From NCBI RefSeq assembly GCF_018704065.1, contig NZ_JAGUQP010000004.1:1-64000 (forward strand): a DNA stretch of 64,000 nt, given 5' to 3'. Made by a program: the position numbers and the translations under genes. Below are positions 56,492-64,000 of the stretch, piece after piece. Under the pieces are notes generated by a model. It worked only from the letters and a program-made list of their open reading frames with translations, did no database searches and had not been told where the DNA came from. This DNA comes from Desulfovulcanus ferrireducens (GTDB taxonomy: Bacteria > Desulfobacterota > Desulfovibrionia > Desulfovibrionales > Desulfonatronovibrionaceae). Numbering within the stretch: the first letter of the stretch is position 1; each line of letters starts with the position of its first letter.

Positions 56492-56872
56492 ATGGATATA
56501 TTTATTAAAATTGCTGAAGAAAAAATTAAAGAGGCTCAATCTAAAGGAGAATTTGACAATCTTCCAGGAAAAGGTAAACCTCTAAATCTTGACGAAGACA
56601 ATCATGTTCCACAGGAGTTAAGAATTGCTTACAAAATCCTCAAAAACAGCGGATATATACCACCGGAAATACAAGCACAAAAGGAAATAAAATCTACTTT
56701 AGATCTTCTTAAACATTGTACTGATGAGCGAGAAAAGTATAAGAAAATCCAAAAGTTAAACCTTCTGATCACAAAAATGAATATCACCCGAAAAGTGCCT
56801 GTAAATCTGGAGCAAGATCAACTCTATTATGAAAAAATTGTGGACAAGGTCAAAATTAAAAATAAGAAATGA
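56492..56872 (+). CDS. DUF1992 (DnaJ-related) family protein
   Basis: The protein of 126 residues from the ATG at 56492 starts MDIFIKIAEEKIKEA and continues GEFDNLPGKGKPLNLDED, the hallmark of DUF1992, with PQELRIAYKILKNSGYIPPE and a Lys-rich coiled-coil-like end. An upstream TTG at 56486 would add two residues and is less likely. The family is widespread, soluble and of unknown function. The ribosome site is poor. Confidence 0.85.
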   Translation: MDIFIKIAEEKIKEAQSKGEFDNLPGKGKPLNLDEDNHVPQELRIAYKILKNSGYIPPEIQAQKEIKSTLDLLKHCTDEREKYKKIQKLNLLITKMNITRKVPVNLEQDQLYYEKIVDKVKIKNKK

Positions 56873-57048
56873 GTTTAGAGTTTAAGTCATAGATATCGAA
56901 TCGACAAACACAGACGCTCAAAATGGTAAATCAGAGAGCAAATGTGTTTGGAGAAGGGAAACATGGCAATCAAATGCCTAATGTTCTCTGACCGAAGATA
57001 CTCTAAACCTGAAACTCTAAACACTAAACTTAAATCAAAGGAGATTTT

Positions 57049-57474
57049 ATGGCTAAGATTCAAGACGGAACAGTGGTTAAAGTCCACTACACCGGCAAGT
57101 TGGACGATGGAACAGTTTTTGACACTTCTGACGGCAGAGAACCACTAGAGTTCACCATTGGCCAAGGTCAGGTTATTCCTGGTTTTGAAAATGCTGTCAA
57201 AGAAATGGAACTGGGAGAGAAGAAAACAATAACCATTCCAAGTGACGAAGCCTATGGCCCCCATAATGAAGACATGGTTATTCAAGTACCTAAAGAACAT
57301 CTTCCCCCTGACATTCCTCAAGATGTAGGGCAACAACTACTCCTGCGCCATCCAAGCGGCCAGGAATTTCCAGCAACCATTATCGATGTCAGCGAGGACC
57401 AAATAACTCTGGATGCCAATCATCCATTGGCAGGCCAAAACCTTACTTTTGAAATTGAATTGGTTTCAGCCTAG
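57049..57474 (+). CDS. FKBP-type peptidyl-prolyl isomerase (SlyD-like)
   Basis: This 141-residue protein has the split FKBP domain (VVKVHYTGKLDDGTVFDTS, then GQVIPGFENAVKEMELGEKK) with an inserted flap (about 70-125), as in SlyD chaperone isomerases. It lacks the histidine-rich metal-binding tail of E. coli SlyD. It helps proline isomerisation and folding in the cytoplasm. A CAAAGGAG site precedes the ATG and a bidirectional terminator follows. Confidence 0.94.
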   Translation: MAKIQDGTVVKVHYTGKLDDGTVFDTSDGREPLEFTIGQGQVIPGFENAVKEMELGEKKTITIPSDEAYGPHNEDMVIQVPKEHLPPDIPQDVGQQLLLRHPSGQEFPATIIDVSEDQITLDANHPLAGQNLTFEIELVSA

Positions 57475-57500
57475 GCAATAGTTCTACACAATTCGCGGTT

Positions 57501-57528
57501 AGAAAGGCGGCTAAAAAGCCGCCTTTCT
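57501..57528. terminator. Bidirectional terminator
   Basis: AGAAAGGCGGCT (57501-57512) and AGCCGCCTTTCT (57517-57528) pair perfectly around AAAA, between the convergent isomerase and RelA/SpoT genes. The stem overlaps the last codons of the latter. Confidence 0.9.
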
Positions 57529-59685
57529 TTTATTCACCGTCATCCGGGTAACTTCCAAGACAGGATCCAATTTGCGCATGCTTTCGATAGCCTTGTACAG
57601 GTGTGTGCTGTTGTTAACCAGAACAGTAAAAACAATTTCAGACCGACCATCAACATTAGATTTAAATGTCCCGGAATCAATATCAATATCTTCCTCTGTC
57701 AAAAGACCACTAACCAATGCTAGAACACCCTTTTCATTTTTGCAAACAATTTTAATTTTCGCGGGAAATGCTTTTTCAACCCCCACTTCCCAGGCTACTT
57801 CCAGCATTCGTTCCGGTTCCATCCGCTCCACATTGGGACAGTCTGTAGTATGGATGGTTACCCCTCTGCCCCTACTGATATAACCTATTATAGGATCCCC
57901 GGGAATAGGATTACAACATTTGGCAAACCTGAGCAAAACATCACCAACCCCTTTGATGCGCACCCCATCTTTTCTTGGCCCCTTAAGCCGCTCCTTCTCT
58001 TCCCTTTGCGCAACTTCGCCCTTTTCCAGCTCCGCCTTAGGCTCTTCTTTGGGCAATAGGCGGTTTAAAACCTGCCTGGGTGTAATCCGTGCATAGCCAA
58101 CGGCAGATAAAAGATCTTCTACACTTTTATAAGAAAAATCCCGGGCAACTTCCTCCAGTTGTCCTTCTCTGAGAATCTTCTGGATATTCAAGCCCAGTTT
58201 CCGGCCTTCTTTTTCCAGAACCTCCCGACCTAAAGCAATACTTGTTTCACGCTCTTCATTACGGATCCAATGCTTGATTCTGGTCCTGGCCTTTGCTGTT
58301 TTGACGAACTTCAGCCAGTCCCGACTGGGATTTCTGTGGGGATCAGTAATAATTTCAACAACATCACCGTTTTTCAGCTTGGTGTTTAATGGTACCAAAC
58401 GCCCGTTTACTTTTGCCCCGGCACAATGGTCTCCAACCTCTGAATGAATCATATATGCAAAATCAACCGGAGTAGCCCCCTCTGGAAGCTCTTTAACTTC
58501 GCCCCTAGGAGTGAATACATAAACTTCGTCCTGAAACAGATCAAAACGAAGTGAGGCCATGAATTCCCGTGGATCTTTTAGTTCTTGCTGCCAATCAAGA
58601 ATTCTACGCAGCCAGCTAAAACGTTCGGCATCTTTTTCTTTTAGTTTTGTACCACCTTCCTTATATTTCCAGTGCGCTGCCACGCCGTATTCTGCCAGCT
58701 GATGCATCTCTTCAGTTCTGATCTGAATCTCAATGCGTTCGCCATCAGGACCAATGACCGTCGTATGCAAACTTTGGTACATATTGGCCTTGGGCATGGA
58801 AATATAGTCCTTAAATCTTCCTGGCACAGGCTTCCATATGGCATGGACCAGACCCAAAACCGCATAACAATCTTTGATACTTTTGACGATGACCCTAAAA
58901 GCTATGAGATCATAGACTTGGTCCAGAGTCAGGCCCTGCTGAACCATTTTATGATAAATACTGTAAATATGTTTGACCCGACCAGAAACGCGGCCTTGAA
59001 TGGAATTTTCCTCCAGGATATTTTTTATGAGGTCGCACACCTTATCAATATATTGTTGCCCGGTTGTCTGATGCCTTTTGATTCCATCTTCGATCTGATG
59101 GAAGATATCTGGCCGGCTATACTTAAGACTCAAATCCTCCAATTCAACTTTCAAACGATAAAGACCGAGACGGTTTGCCAACGGGGCATAAATATCGAGG
59201 GTTTCTTTGGCGATAAGCCTTTGTTTGATATCCTTCTGAAATTCCAGAGTGCGTACATTGTGCAACCTGTCGGCTAACTTGACCATGATCACTCGAATAT
59301 CATCGGCCATGGCCAAAATCATCTTACGGATATTTTCCGCCTGGGCTTCCTCCTTGGAATCAAACTTCATTTTGCTGATTTTGGTCACACCATCTACAAT
59401 CTTGGCAACTTCCGACCCAAAATGACGTTCTAACTCCTCAATGCTCGCTCTGGTATCTTCAACAGTGTCATGTAATAGCCCGGCAGCAATGGTTGATGCA
59501 TCGAGATGCATTTCCGCCAGGATATTGGCCACCTCCAAAGGATGAGAAAGGTATGGTTCGCCGCTAAGGCGGATTTGACCAGCATGGGCCGCAGCTGAAA
59601 ATACATAGGCCTTTTGAATCAGTGCCAGGTCAGAACTAGTCAGGTATGGGGAGACTTTATCTATAATTTCATTTATTCGGATCAT
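57511..59685 (-). CDS. Bifunctional (p)ppGpp synthetase/hydrolase
   Basis: This protein of about 724 residues makes and degrades the stringent-response alarmone. It has an HD hydrolase domain with AAGLLHDTVEDT, the synthetase domain with RFKDYISMPKANMYQSLHTT and EIQIRTEEMHQLAEYGVAAHW, a TGS domain (VYVFTPRGEVKELPEGATPV), a zinc-finger-like RFAKCCNPIPGDPIIGY and a C-terminal ACT domain. Both catalytic parts look intact, so it is of the Rel/SpoT type. I start at the ATG at 59685 (MIRINEIIDK) rather than the TTG at 59703. Confidence 0.95.
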   Translation of the reverse strand: MIRINEIIDKVSPYLTSSDLALIQKAYVFSAAAHAGQIRLSGEPYLSHPLEVANILAEMHLDASTIAAGLLHDTVEDTRASIEELERHFGSEVAKIVDGVTKISKMKFDSKEEAQAENIRKMILAMADDIRVIMVKLADRLHNVRTLEFQKDIKQRLIAKETLDIYAPLANRLGLYRLKVELEDLSLKYSRPDIFHQIEDGIKRHQTTGQQYIDKVCDLIKNILEENSIQGRVSGRVKHIYSIYHKMVQQGLTLDQVYDLIAFRVIVKSIKDCYAVLGLVHAIWKPVPGRFKDYISMPKANMYQSLHTTVIGPDGERIEIQIRTEEMHQLAEYGVAAHWKYKEGGTKLKEKDAERFSWLRRILDWQQELKDPREFMASLRFDLFQDEVYVFTPRGEVKELPEGATPVDFAYMIHSEVGDHCAGAKVNGRLVPLNTKLKNGDVVEIITDPHRNPSRDWLKFVKTAKARTRIKHWIRNEERETSIALGREVLEKEGRKLGLNIQKILREGQLEEVARDFSYKSVEDLLSAVGYARITPRQVLNRLLPKEEPKAELEKGEVAQREEKERLKGPRKDGVRIKGVGDVLLRFAKCCNPIPGDPIIGYISRGRGVTIHTTDCPNVERMEPERMLEVAWEVGVEKAFPAKIKIVCKNEKGVLALVSGLLTEEDIDIDSGTFKSNVDGRSEIVFTVLVNNSTHLYKAIESMRKLDPVLEVTRMTVNKRKAAF

Positions 59686-59796
59686 AATTTTCGTAAATCG
59701 CAAAAAAGATTTAATATTTTTTATAATGTTAAGTTGAGATAGGAGAACCTAAATTCATTTAGCTAACCATTAGGCCTAATGGCTTGCGCCTCCCTT

Positions 59797-60348
59797 TTAA
59801 AAAACCACAGCCTGGAACCAATAGATCTCAGTTTGTGGATCTTGCCAACAATTCATGGGTAACCCCGCCTTTTGACAGGTATGGGCCAAGAATGTTTCTC
59901 TATCCCATCCCCATTCTGTAGCCACCTGAGGCAAAAGCAGTCCTGAATACCAGCCTTTACGCACCAAAAGACCATGTTTTCCTGGAACAATTTTATTTAA
60001 GTCCGGAACCCTCTCCAGAGGACTCAAAATCGAAATTTCTATCTCCACCCTGTCTAATTCAGCCTTGCTTAAAGGCGGAAATCTGGGATCTTCAAAAGCA
60101 GCGGCCCTGGCCATTTTAACTATAGTTTGCGTTAATGGTTCATCGCCTACTATATGGCCAATGCAGCCCCGTAACTGACCGTTAATTTTCAAAGTCACAA
60201 ACGCTCCAAAATGCTCATTTAATTTCTCTGTTGGAGGCAGAGGAAAGTTTATCTCTTGTCCTTCCAGTTTGGATTTTATACTTAAAAAAGCCAGGTCCTT
60301 AAGATACTTTTTTTCTTCGTCCGTTAAATTGAAAACAAAATTATCCAT
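59797..60348 (-). CDS. AMMECR1 domain protein
   Basis: The 183-residue protein is a single AMMECR1 domain, with the invariant LRGCIGH (about 59-65), FEDPRFPPLSKAELDRVEIE, HGLLVRKGWYSGLLLPQVA and WDRETFLAHTCQKAGL. In some bacteria the domain occurs in the AmmeMemoRadiSam three-gene set, but the Memo and the matching radical SAM genes are not next to it here. Biochemical function is not known with certainty. It lies about 110 bases upstream of the RelA/SpoT gene. Confidence 0.92.
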   Translation of the reverse strand: MDNFVFNLTDEEKKYLKDLAFLSIKSKLEGQEINFPLPPTEKLNEHFGAFVTLKINGQLRGCIGHIVGDEPLTQTIVKMARAAAFEDPRFPPLSKAELDRVEIEISILSPLERVPDLNKIVPGKHGLLVRKGWYSGLLLPQVATEWGWDRETFLAHTCQKAGLPMNCWQDPQTEIYWFQAVVF

Positions 60349-60699
60349 ATCCTATCCTCTTTTAGAGATTACCCTATGAAATAATGATATTTGAAAAGCT
60401 GATCTGGTTAGACTTTTAAACTCTGTAAAAACAAAAGGAATACCCCACACCTTAAAATGTGAAGCTTAGCCCGGAAAGAAATCCTTCACAACAAAGTTTC
60501 TTCGGTACCAAGCCTGCCCTCAATACAGCAAAAAATTCAGGGTTTAAAGTCTAACATTCTCGAAAGGTTCAAAAAGCAGTTTAAAAATGAGAGAAATTCT
60601 TTCTTTTGTCAAACTGAACAACCTTAAACCCAAATCAAATTTTCACAAATTACCACTTGATTTTTCCAGAAATAATATATAAAGGACTAGGTCTCTTTT
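60349..60699. other. Intergenic region upstream of tRNA-Met
   Basis: The 351 bases hold no gene. Dyad TGTGAAG (60458-60464) with CTTCACA (60483-60489) is the only small hairpin noticed. Promoters of the tRNA and of the AMMECR1 gene should lie here but no clear hexamers stand out. Confidence 0.4.
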
Positions 60700-60776
60700 G
60701 GCGAGGTAGCTCAGCTGGTCAGAGCATGCGGCTCATATCCGCAGAGTCGGGGGTTCAAGTCCCTCCCTCGCTACCA
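60700..60776 (+). tRNA. tRNA-Met (anticodon CAU)
   Basis: The 77-base cloverleaf has acceptor GGCGAGG with CCTCGCT (G-U first pair), D arm GCTC/GAGC, anticodon stem TGCGG/CCGCA with loop CTCATAT (anticodon CAT), T loop TTCAAGT and encoded CCA. The first pair is not the mismatch of initiators, so it is the elongator type, although a lysidine-modified tRNA-Ile cannot be excluded. Confidence 0.93.
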
Positions 60777-60978
60777 ATAAGAAGTATAACTCTTGAAGAT
60801 TATTCTTCAAGAGTTTTTTCTTTTTCAGACCCCTTGCCAAAAATAATTTTATGTCTTATATGATAAATAAGTTAAAAACGTGTTCATTGATATACCTCTT
60901 AAATAACTAATCGAAGCAAATCGCTGAAACAGATTTTCTCGATTAGTTCATTTAATCATGGCATCCAAATTTGGAAAA

Positions 60979-61338
60979 GGGGGCGCCATGGTTTCGACGG
61001 GGACGGTTGAAGCCAAGGTTGCAGGCCGAGGTGCTGCGGGGACCTCGTAAAACACGCAGCAACAGAATAAATGCCAACGATTACGAATACGCACTGGCTG
61101 CTTAATTTTCGCCAGCGCTTCTCTAGCCAATGCCTGATAGGCTAGAAGAAGCGACGACGCATCAGGCTGGCCGTGGAATTGAGTCTGACAATTCCAGGGC
61201 GAGAACTTCTTCAGACTGGTTTTCAAGTTGCCTGACCAGGGGCTTACTTGAAAACGAGAAAATAAACCTGGTCTAAGCCTGTAGACGCCTTGAGCGGAGC
61301 GTTCTCGGACGGGGGTTCGACTCCCCCCGCCTCCACCA
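60979..61338 (+). ncRNA. ssrA: Transfer-messenger RNA (tmRNA)
   Basis: tmRNA rescues stalled ribosomes. The 360-base RNA has the acceptor pairing GGGGGCG with CGCCTCC, the conserved start CATGGTTTCGACGGGGACG, and the T arm GACGGGGGTTCGACTCCCCC with encoded CCA. The tag frame reads ANDYEYALAA and ends at TAA (61104-61106 region), which is a normal degradation tag ending in LAA. A phage integrase stub lies just downstream, so the 3' end has served as an attachment site. Confidence 0.97.
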
Positions 61339-61390
61339 ATTTCCTCCCAATTATCAATCCTTTCGGATAGTTATATCCCCCCAGTTGTGG

Positions 61391-61448
61391 TAATTTCAAG
61401 CTTACACAAAGTTTTTACACAAATTGAACTTTAAGGAGCTTGAAATTA
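61391..61448 (+). promoter_or_regulatory. Hairpin covering the ribosome site of the integrase stub
   Basis: TAATTTCAAGCT (61391-61402) and AGCTTGAAATTA (61437-61448) form a perfect 12-bp stem that takes up the end of the AAGGAG site (61433-61438) and the A of the ATG at 61448. Two direct copies of TTACACAAA (61402-61410, 61415-61423) lie in the loop region. It would block translation of readthrough transcripts from ssrA. Confidence 0.6.
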
Positions 61449-61711
61449 TGCCTTCTATTGCCAAGTCCCCATCTTATTTAATCCGCAACACTTCTTCTTA
61501 TTGTTTCCGTATGTGTGTTCCTAAAGACTTAAAGCCTATTGTTGGCAAGACAGAGCTAAGGTATTCTTTACGAACTGGAAGCTTGTCAGTAGCTAAACAC
61601 CGAGCTAGAAATATGGCCTGTTATGTTCAATCTTTGTTCTTAAAACTAAGAGCAATGAGGGGACTATTTATGGAAGGTGAAAAGAAAGTAACAGGTAAAA
61701 CGAGGTGGTAA
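61448..61711 (+). pseudogene. Truncated phage tyrosine recombinase (integrase) N-terminus
   Basis: The 87-residue frame begins MPSIAKSPSYLIRNTSSYCF and continues with VPKDLKPIVGKTELRYSLRT and SVAKHRARNMACYVQSLF. This is the N-terminal DUF6538-type arm-binding domain of phage and island integrases. The catalytic domain is missing: the frame stops after GKTRW and no Arg-His-Arg-Tyr region follows. It lies 109 bases past the tmRNA 3' end, the usual position of an ssrA-specific integrase, so it marks a lost or deleted element. Confidence 0.8.
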
Positions 61712-61775
61712 TTCTTGGCGCTACTGGAGCCACCTGCGCAAGCTGCACATCTATCTTGGACAGACAAATTTTTAC

Positions 61776-61827
61776 AGGACTGAGGACTAGGCAAGAATGC
61801 TGGTCTCACCCTTAAATCCTCAGTCCT
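61776..61827 (-). terminator. Inverted repeat downstream of the dctM-type gene
   Basis: AGGACTGAGGA (61776-61786) and TCCTCAGTCCT (61817-61827) form a perfect 11-bp stem with a 30-base loop, about 45 bases past the permease stop on the minus strand. No T tract follows, so it may be a weak terminator or an end-protecting hairpin. Confidence 0.4.
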
Positions 61828-61871
61828 TAATTACTTTCAGTCCATTGATAGCTGCAATTTTTAGGCTGAAT

Positions 61872-63194
61872 CTACGACCCCAATAATACTCGAGGCAACC
61901 AGGTAGCCAACTGGGGGAAAAAGACCACCAGTAACAAACCTATCAACTGCAAAATAACAAAGGGGATAATTCCCTTGTATATATGACCGGTTTTTATCTG
62001 AGGGGGGGAAACTCCTTTTAAATAAAAAAGCGAAAATCCAAATGGTGGAGTCATGAAAGAAGTCTGCAGGTTAAGGGCAAACAAAACTGCAAACCATAAT
62101 GGATCAAAGCCCAAACTTTTCATAATGGGAGCAAGAACCGGAATGTGAATAAAAGTAATCTCTATAAAATCAAGGAAAAATCCAATCACAAAGATGAGCC
62201 CCATAATAATGGCCAATATGGCCCATTTCCCATAAGCAAGATGTTCTATATAGCTGCGGATCAAATGGTCACCACCAAGGCCACGAAAAACCAGACCAAA
62301 AGCTCCAGCCCCAACCAGAATAATAAATACCATGGAGGTAAGCTTTGTTGTCGAGGCCATCACGCCCTGAAGCATTTTTAAATCAAAGCGCTTATTGATG
62401 ATGGTAAGCACTAAAGCACCACTTGCTCCTACTGCTGCAGCCTCTGTAGGGGATGCAATACCAGCAAAGATAGAGCCCAAAACAGCAACTATAAGCACTA
62501 AAGGGGGAAGCAAAGCTTTGGCCACTCTTTTCCACAAACCCTGCTCCTTAATCTGTGCCCACTCCTCTTCAGGGATTAATGGAGCAGCTTCAGGTTTTAT
62601 CCAGGCATAAACAATGATATAAAGGACATATAAGCCCACCAGGAGCATGCCAGGAATAACCGCTCCCATAAACAAGTCGCCGACCGATACGCCTATAATA
62701 TCGCCCAGCAAAACCAAAACTATGCTCGGCGGAATAATCTGGCCCAGAGTGCCTGACGCAGAGATGGTGCCTGTAGCCAATTCAGGTTTGTAACCTCTCT
62801 TGAGCATCGTGGGTAGCGACAATAAGCCCATGGTCACTACTGTAGCCCCGACAATACCTGTAGATGCTCCCAAGAGCATGCCCACAATGACCACGGAGAC
62901 GGCCAGTCCCCCGCGCATGCGTCCAAATACCAAGGCCATTGTCTCCAATAAATCTTCTGCTATACCAGAACGCTCTAAGGTTACGCCCATGAAGACAAAA
63001 AGAGGAACAGCCAGGAGGGTAAAGTTGGTGATAACGCCCCAGATACGCAAAGGTAACAAGTTAAAAAAGTCCCACCCAAAACCAATAAGCCCAAAAAACA
63101 GAGAAGTTCCTAAAAGGGTGAAGGCCACCGGGAAACCAAGCATCAACAAAACCGTGAGCACCAAAAACATAATTCCGGGTAAAGCTTCCATCAT
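61872..63194 (-). CDS. TRAP transporter large permease subunit (DctM)
   Basis: This membrane protein of about 440 residues has roughly twelve hydrophobic segments and the DctM motifs GMLLGASTGIVGATVVTMGL, SASGTLGQIIPPSIVLV and ASPTEAAAVGA. It forms the sodium-coupled pathway of the transporter. I chose the ATG at 63194, which overlaps the dctQ-type stop (ATGATGA) behind GAGGAGG; a frame to 63215 adds seven residues. The conserved FLDFIEITFIHIPVLAPI segment points to the mannitol/chloroaromatic-like branch of the family. Confidence 0.94.
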   Translation of the reverse strand: MMEALPGIMFLVLTVLLMLGFPVAFTLLGTSLFFGLIGFGWDFFNLLPLRIWGVITNFTLLAVPLFVFMGVTLERSGIAEDLLETMALVFGRMRGGLAVSVVIVGMLLGASTGIVGATVVTMGLLSLPTMLKRGYKPELATGTISASGTLGQIIPPSIVLVLLGDIIGVSVGDLFMGAVIPGMLLVGLYVLYIIVYAWIKPEAAPLIPEEEWAQIKEQGLWKRVAKALLPPLVLIVAVLGSIFAGIASPTEAAAVGASGALVLTIINKRFDLKMLQGVMASTTKLTSMVFIILVGAGAFGLVFRGLGGDHLIRSYIEHLAYGKWAILAIIMGLIFVIGFFLDFIEITFIHIPVLAPIMKSLGFDPLWFAVLFALNLQTSFMTPPFGFSLFYLKGVSPPQIKTGHIYKGIIPFVILQLIGLLLVVFFPQLATWLPRVLLGS

Positions 63195-63715
63195 TTGCTC
63201 TCTTCCTCCTCGCAACCTAAGATAACCAGCAGACTTCTAAGGCCCAGGGCAATGCCCTGCAATCCAACCATGACAAAACTAAAAGGAATAAAAAACTTGA
63301 GCACGTAGCGGGCAGGAAGCCCTCCTGGATCAGGTGAGCCTTCTTGCAAGTGAAGGGAGTTAAGAAAAAAAGTATATGATGTATCAACGACCAGGAAACA
63401 GCCAGGAAGCAAAAAAACTAGCACTCCTATCAAATTAATCCATGCCTGCTGACGTTTACTAAGACGTTGATAAAAAACATCTACCCGTACATGAGCATCA
63501 TGGGCAAGGGTATAACCTGCTCCAAGCAAAAATAAGACTCCGAACAAATGCCATTCAAGTTCCTGAACAAATACAAATGTAAGATTAAACAAATAACGCA
63601 TGATGACGTCCAAAGTTACAATCAGGACCATGGCCAAGGCTACCCAACCAGCTATCTTCCCCAACTGTTCATTTAACCATGTTATGATTTTTATGATCCG
63701 TCGCAAAAATGACAT
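63191..63715 (-). CDS. TRAP transporter small permease subunit (DctQ)
   Basis: The 174-residue protein has four hydrophobic segments and the family pattern DVIMRYLFNLTFVFVQELEW (about 35-54), followed by AHDAHVRVDVFYQRLSKRQQ. It supports the large subunit in the membrane. It overlaps the DctM gene and lies downstream of the binding-protein gene, beyond a hairpin. Confidence 0.92.
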   Translation of the reverse strand: MSFLRRIIKIITWLNEQLGKIAGWVALAMVLIVTLDVIMRYLFNLTFVFVQELEWHLFGVLFLLGAGYTLAHDAHVRVDVFYQRLSKRQQAWINLIGVLVFLLPGCFLVVDTSYTFFLNSLHLQEGSPDPGGLPARYVLKFFIPFSFVMVGLQGIALGLRSLLVILGCEEEESK

Positions 63716-63737
63716 CCTAATCTTCCCCCGTCAGACA

Positions 63738-63782
63738 AAATAATACGCCTGCAAGCATCAAGTCTTTACAGGCGTATTATTT
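63738..63782 (-). terminator. Hairpin between binding protein and DctQ genes
   Basis: A 14-bp perfect stem (63738-63751 with 63769-63782) with core ACGCCTG is followed on the minus-strand transcript by a T-rich tract, 11 bases after the binding-protein stop. It should reduce permease expression relative to the binding protein. Confidence 0.8.
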
Positions 63783-63793
63783 ATTATAAAGTA

Positions 63794-64000
63794 CTAGCCA
63801 ATCACATCATAATAGGCCCTTTCAGATATTTTGCCCCAGGCGCCAACTTTTTCTTTGAAGACCTTAAAAGCCTCGTGAACTTTCCTTGCTTGCTTGCTTT
63901 TACTGGCTTCCTCTTCCAGGGTTTCCTCTGCCAGCTTGTGCAAGTCCTTAAGTAAGGCTTCAGGGAAGCGTTTGAGCTGTACTTTATGTTTATTGACCAA
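63794..64000 (-). CDS. TRAP transporter solute-binding protein (DctP), C-terminal part
   Basis: Only the last 68 residues lie in the window; the gene continues past the right edge. The sequence is helical and charged, with LLKDLHKLAEETLEEEASKS, VHEAFKVFKEKVGAWGKISE and the ending RAYYDVIG, which is typical of the C-terminal helices of DctP proteins of the mannitol/chloroaromatic type. Its position upstream of DctQ and DctM genes supports the call. Substrate is unknown. Confidence 0.85.
   Translation of the reverse strand: MVNKHKVQLKRFPEALLKDLHKLAEETLEEEASKSKQARKVHEAFKVFKEKVGAWGKISERAYYDVIG

Noticed and set aside
53207-60348. A complete AmmeMemoRadiSam set (AMMECR1, Memo and radical SAM genes)
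   Set aside because: The AMMECR1 gene is 4 kb away from the radical SAM gene, the latter is of PflX type, and no Memo gene is present.
60948-61226. A 92-codon minus-strand frame
   Set aside because: It is antisense to tmRNA and has no support as a protein.

Overview
The window most likely comes from a sulfate-reducing member of the Desulfobacterota, probably Desulfovibrionales-like. The main evidence is a complete dissimilatory sulfate-activation and adenylylsulfate-reduction cluster (sat, aprBA, qmoABC). A SulP permease, TRAP and branched-chain amino acid transporters, a PHP-UvrD fusion helicase and a DUF1844 protein fit the same group. The DNA is fairly AT-rich with long AT-rich intergenic stretches. 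The exact genus cannot be fixed by eye.

Layout. 1-1332 is mostly decayed, with a possible umuC fragment. 1333-5812 (+) holds an L-2-hydroxyglutarate oxidase-like protein and a TAXI-type TRAP transporter. 5999-21842 (-) is a long housekeeping stretch: EAL/HDOD protein, argC, DUF1844, class V aminotransferase, polA, DHH phosphoesterase, cobU with a CbiR-like cobamide-remodelling enzyme, PHP-UvrD helicase, sensor kinase, MogA-like protein and a DUF1614 membrane protein. 22586-27137 (-) is a livFGMHK-type operon flanked by repeats. 27749-36693 (-) is qmoCBA-aprAB-sat. 38129-45486 (-) is a signalling and transport group: TetR regulator, SulP permease with a large insertion, a kinase-like/BON/receiver fusion, a membrane histidine kinase, two stand-alone receivers and a histidine-kinase-like protein without an ATPase domain.

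45637-50264 (+) has an RlmI-like methyltransferase, tRNA-Arg, cca and a double-receiver diguanylate cyclase. tRNA-Leu, secG, tpiA and pgk follow on the - strand. 53207-57474 (+) holds a PflX-type radical SAM protein, archease, rtcB, a DUF1992 protein and an FKBP isomerase. Then come a bifunctional RelA/SpoT and an AMMECR1 protein (-), tRNA-Met, tmRNA with a truncated phage integrase at its 3' end, and a DctM/DctQ/DctP TRAP operon (-) cut by the right edge.

How it fits together. SulP imports sulfate (or a related anion), Sat activates it to APS, AprBA reduces APS to sulfite, and QmoABC passes electrons from the quinone pool. The neighbouring phosphorelay genes could tune sulfate uptake, and this is the best candidate for an undescribed system. 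All three solute-binding-protein transporters carry an RNA hairpin directly after the binding-protein gene. Mobile traces are small: two families of short repeats, an ssrA-associated integrase stub and a few decayed ORFs. No CRISPR array, intact insertion sequence or rRNA operon was seen.
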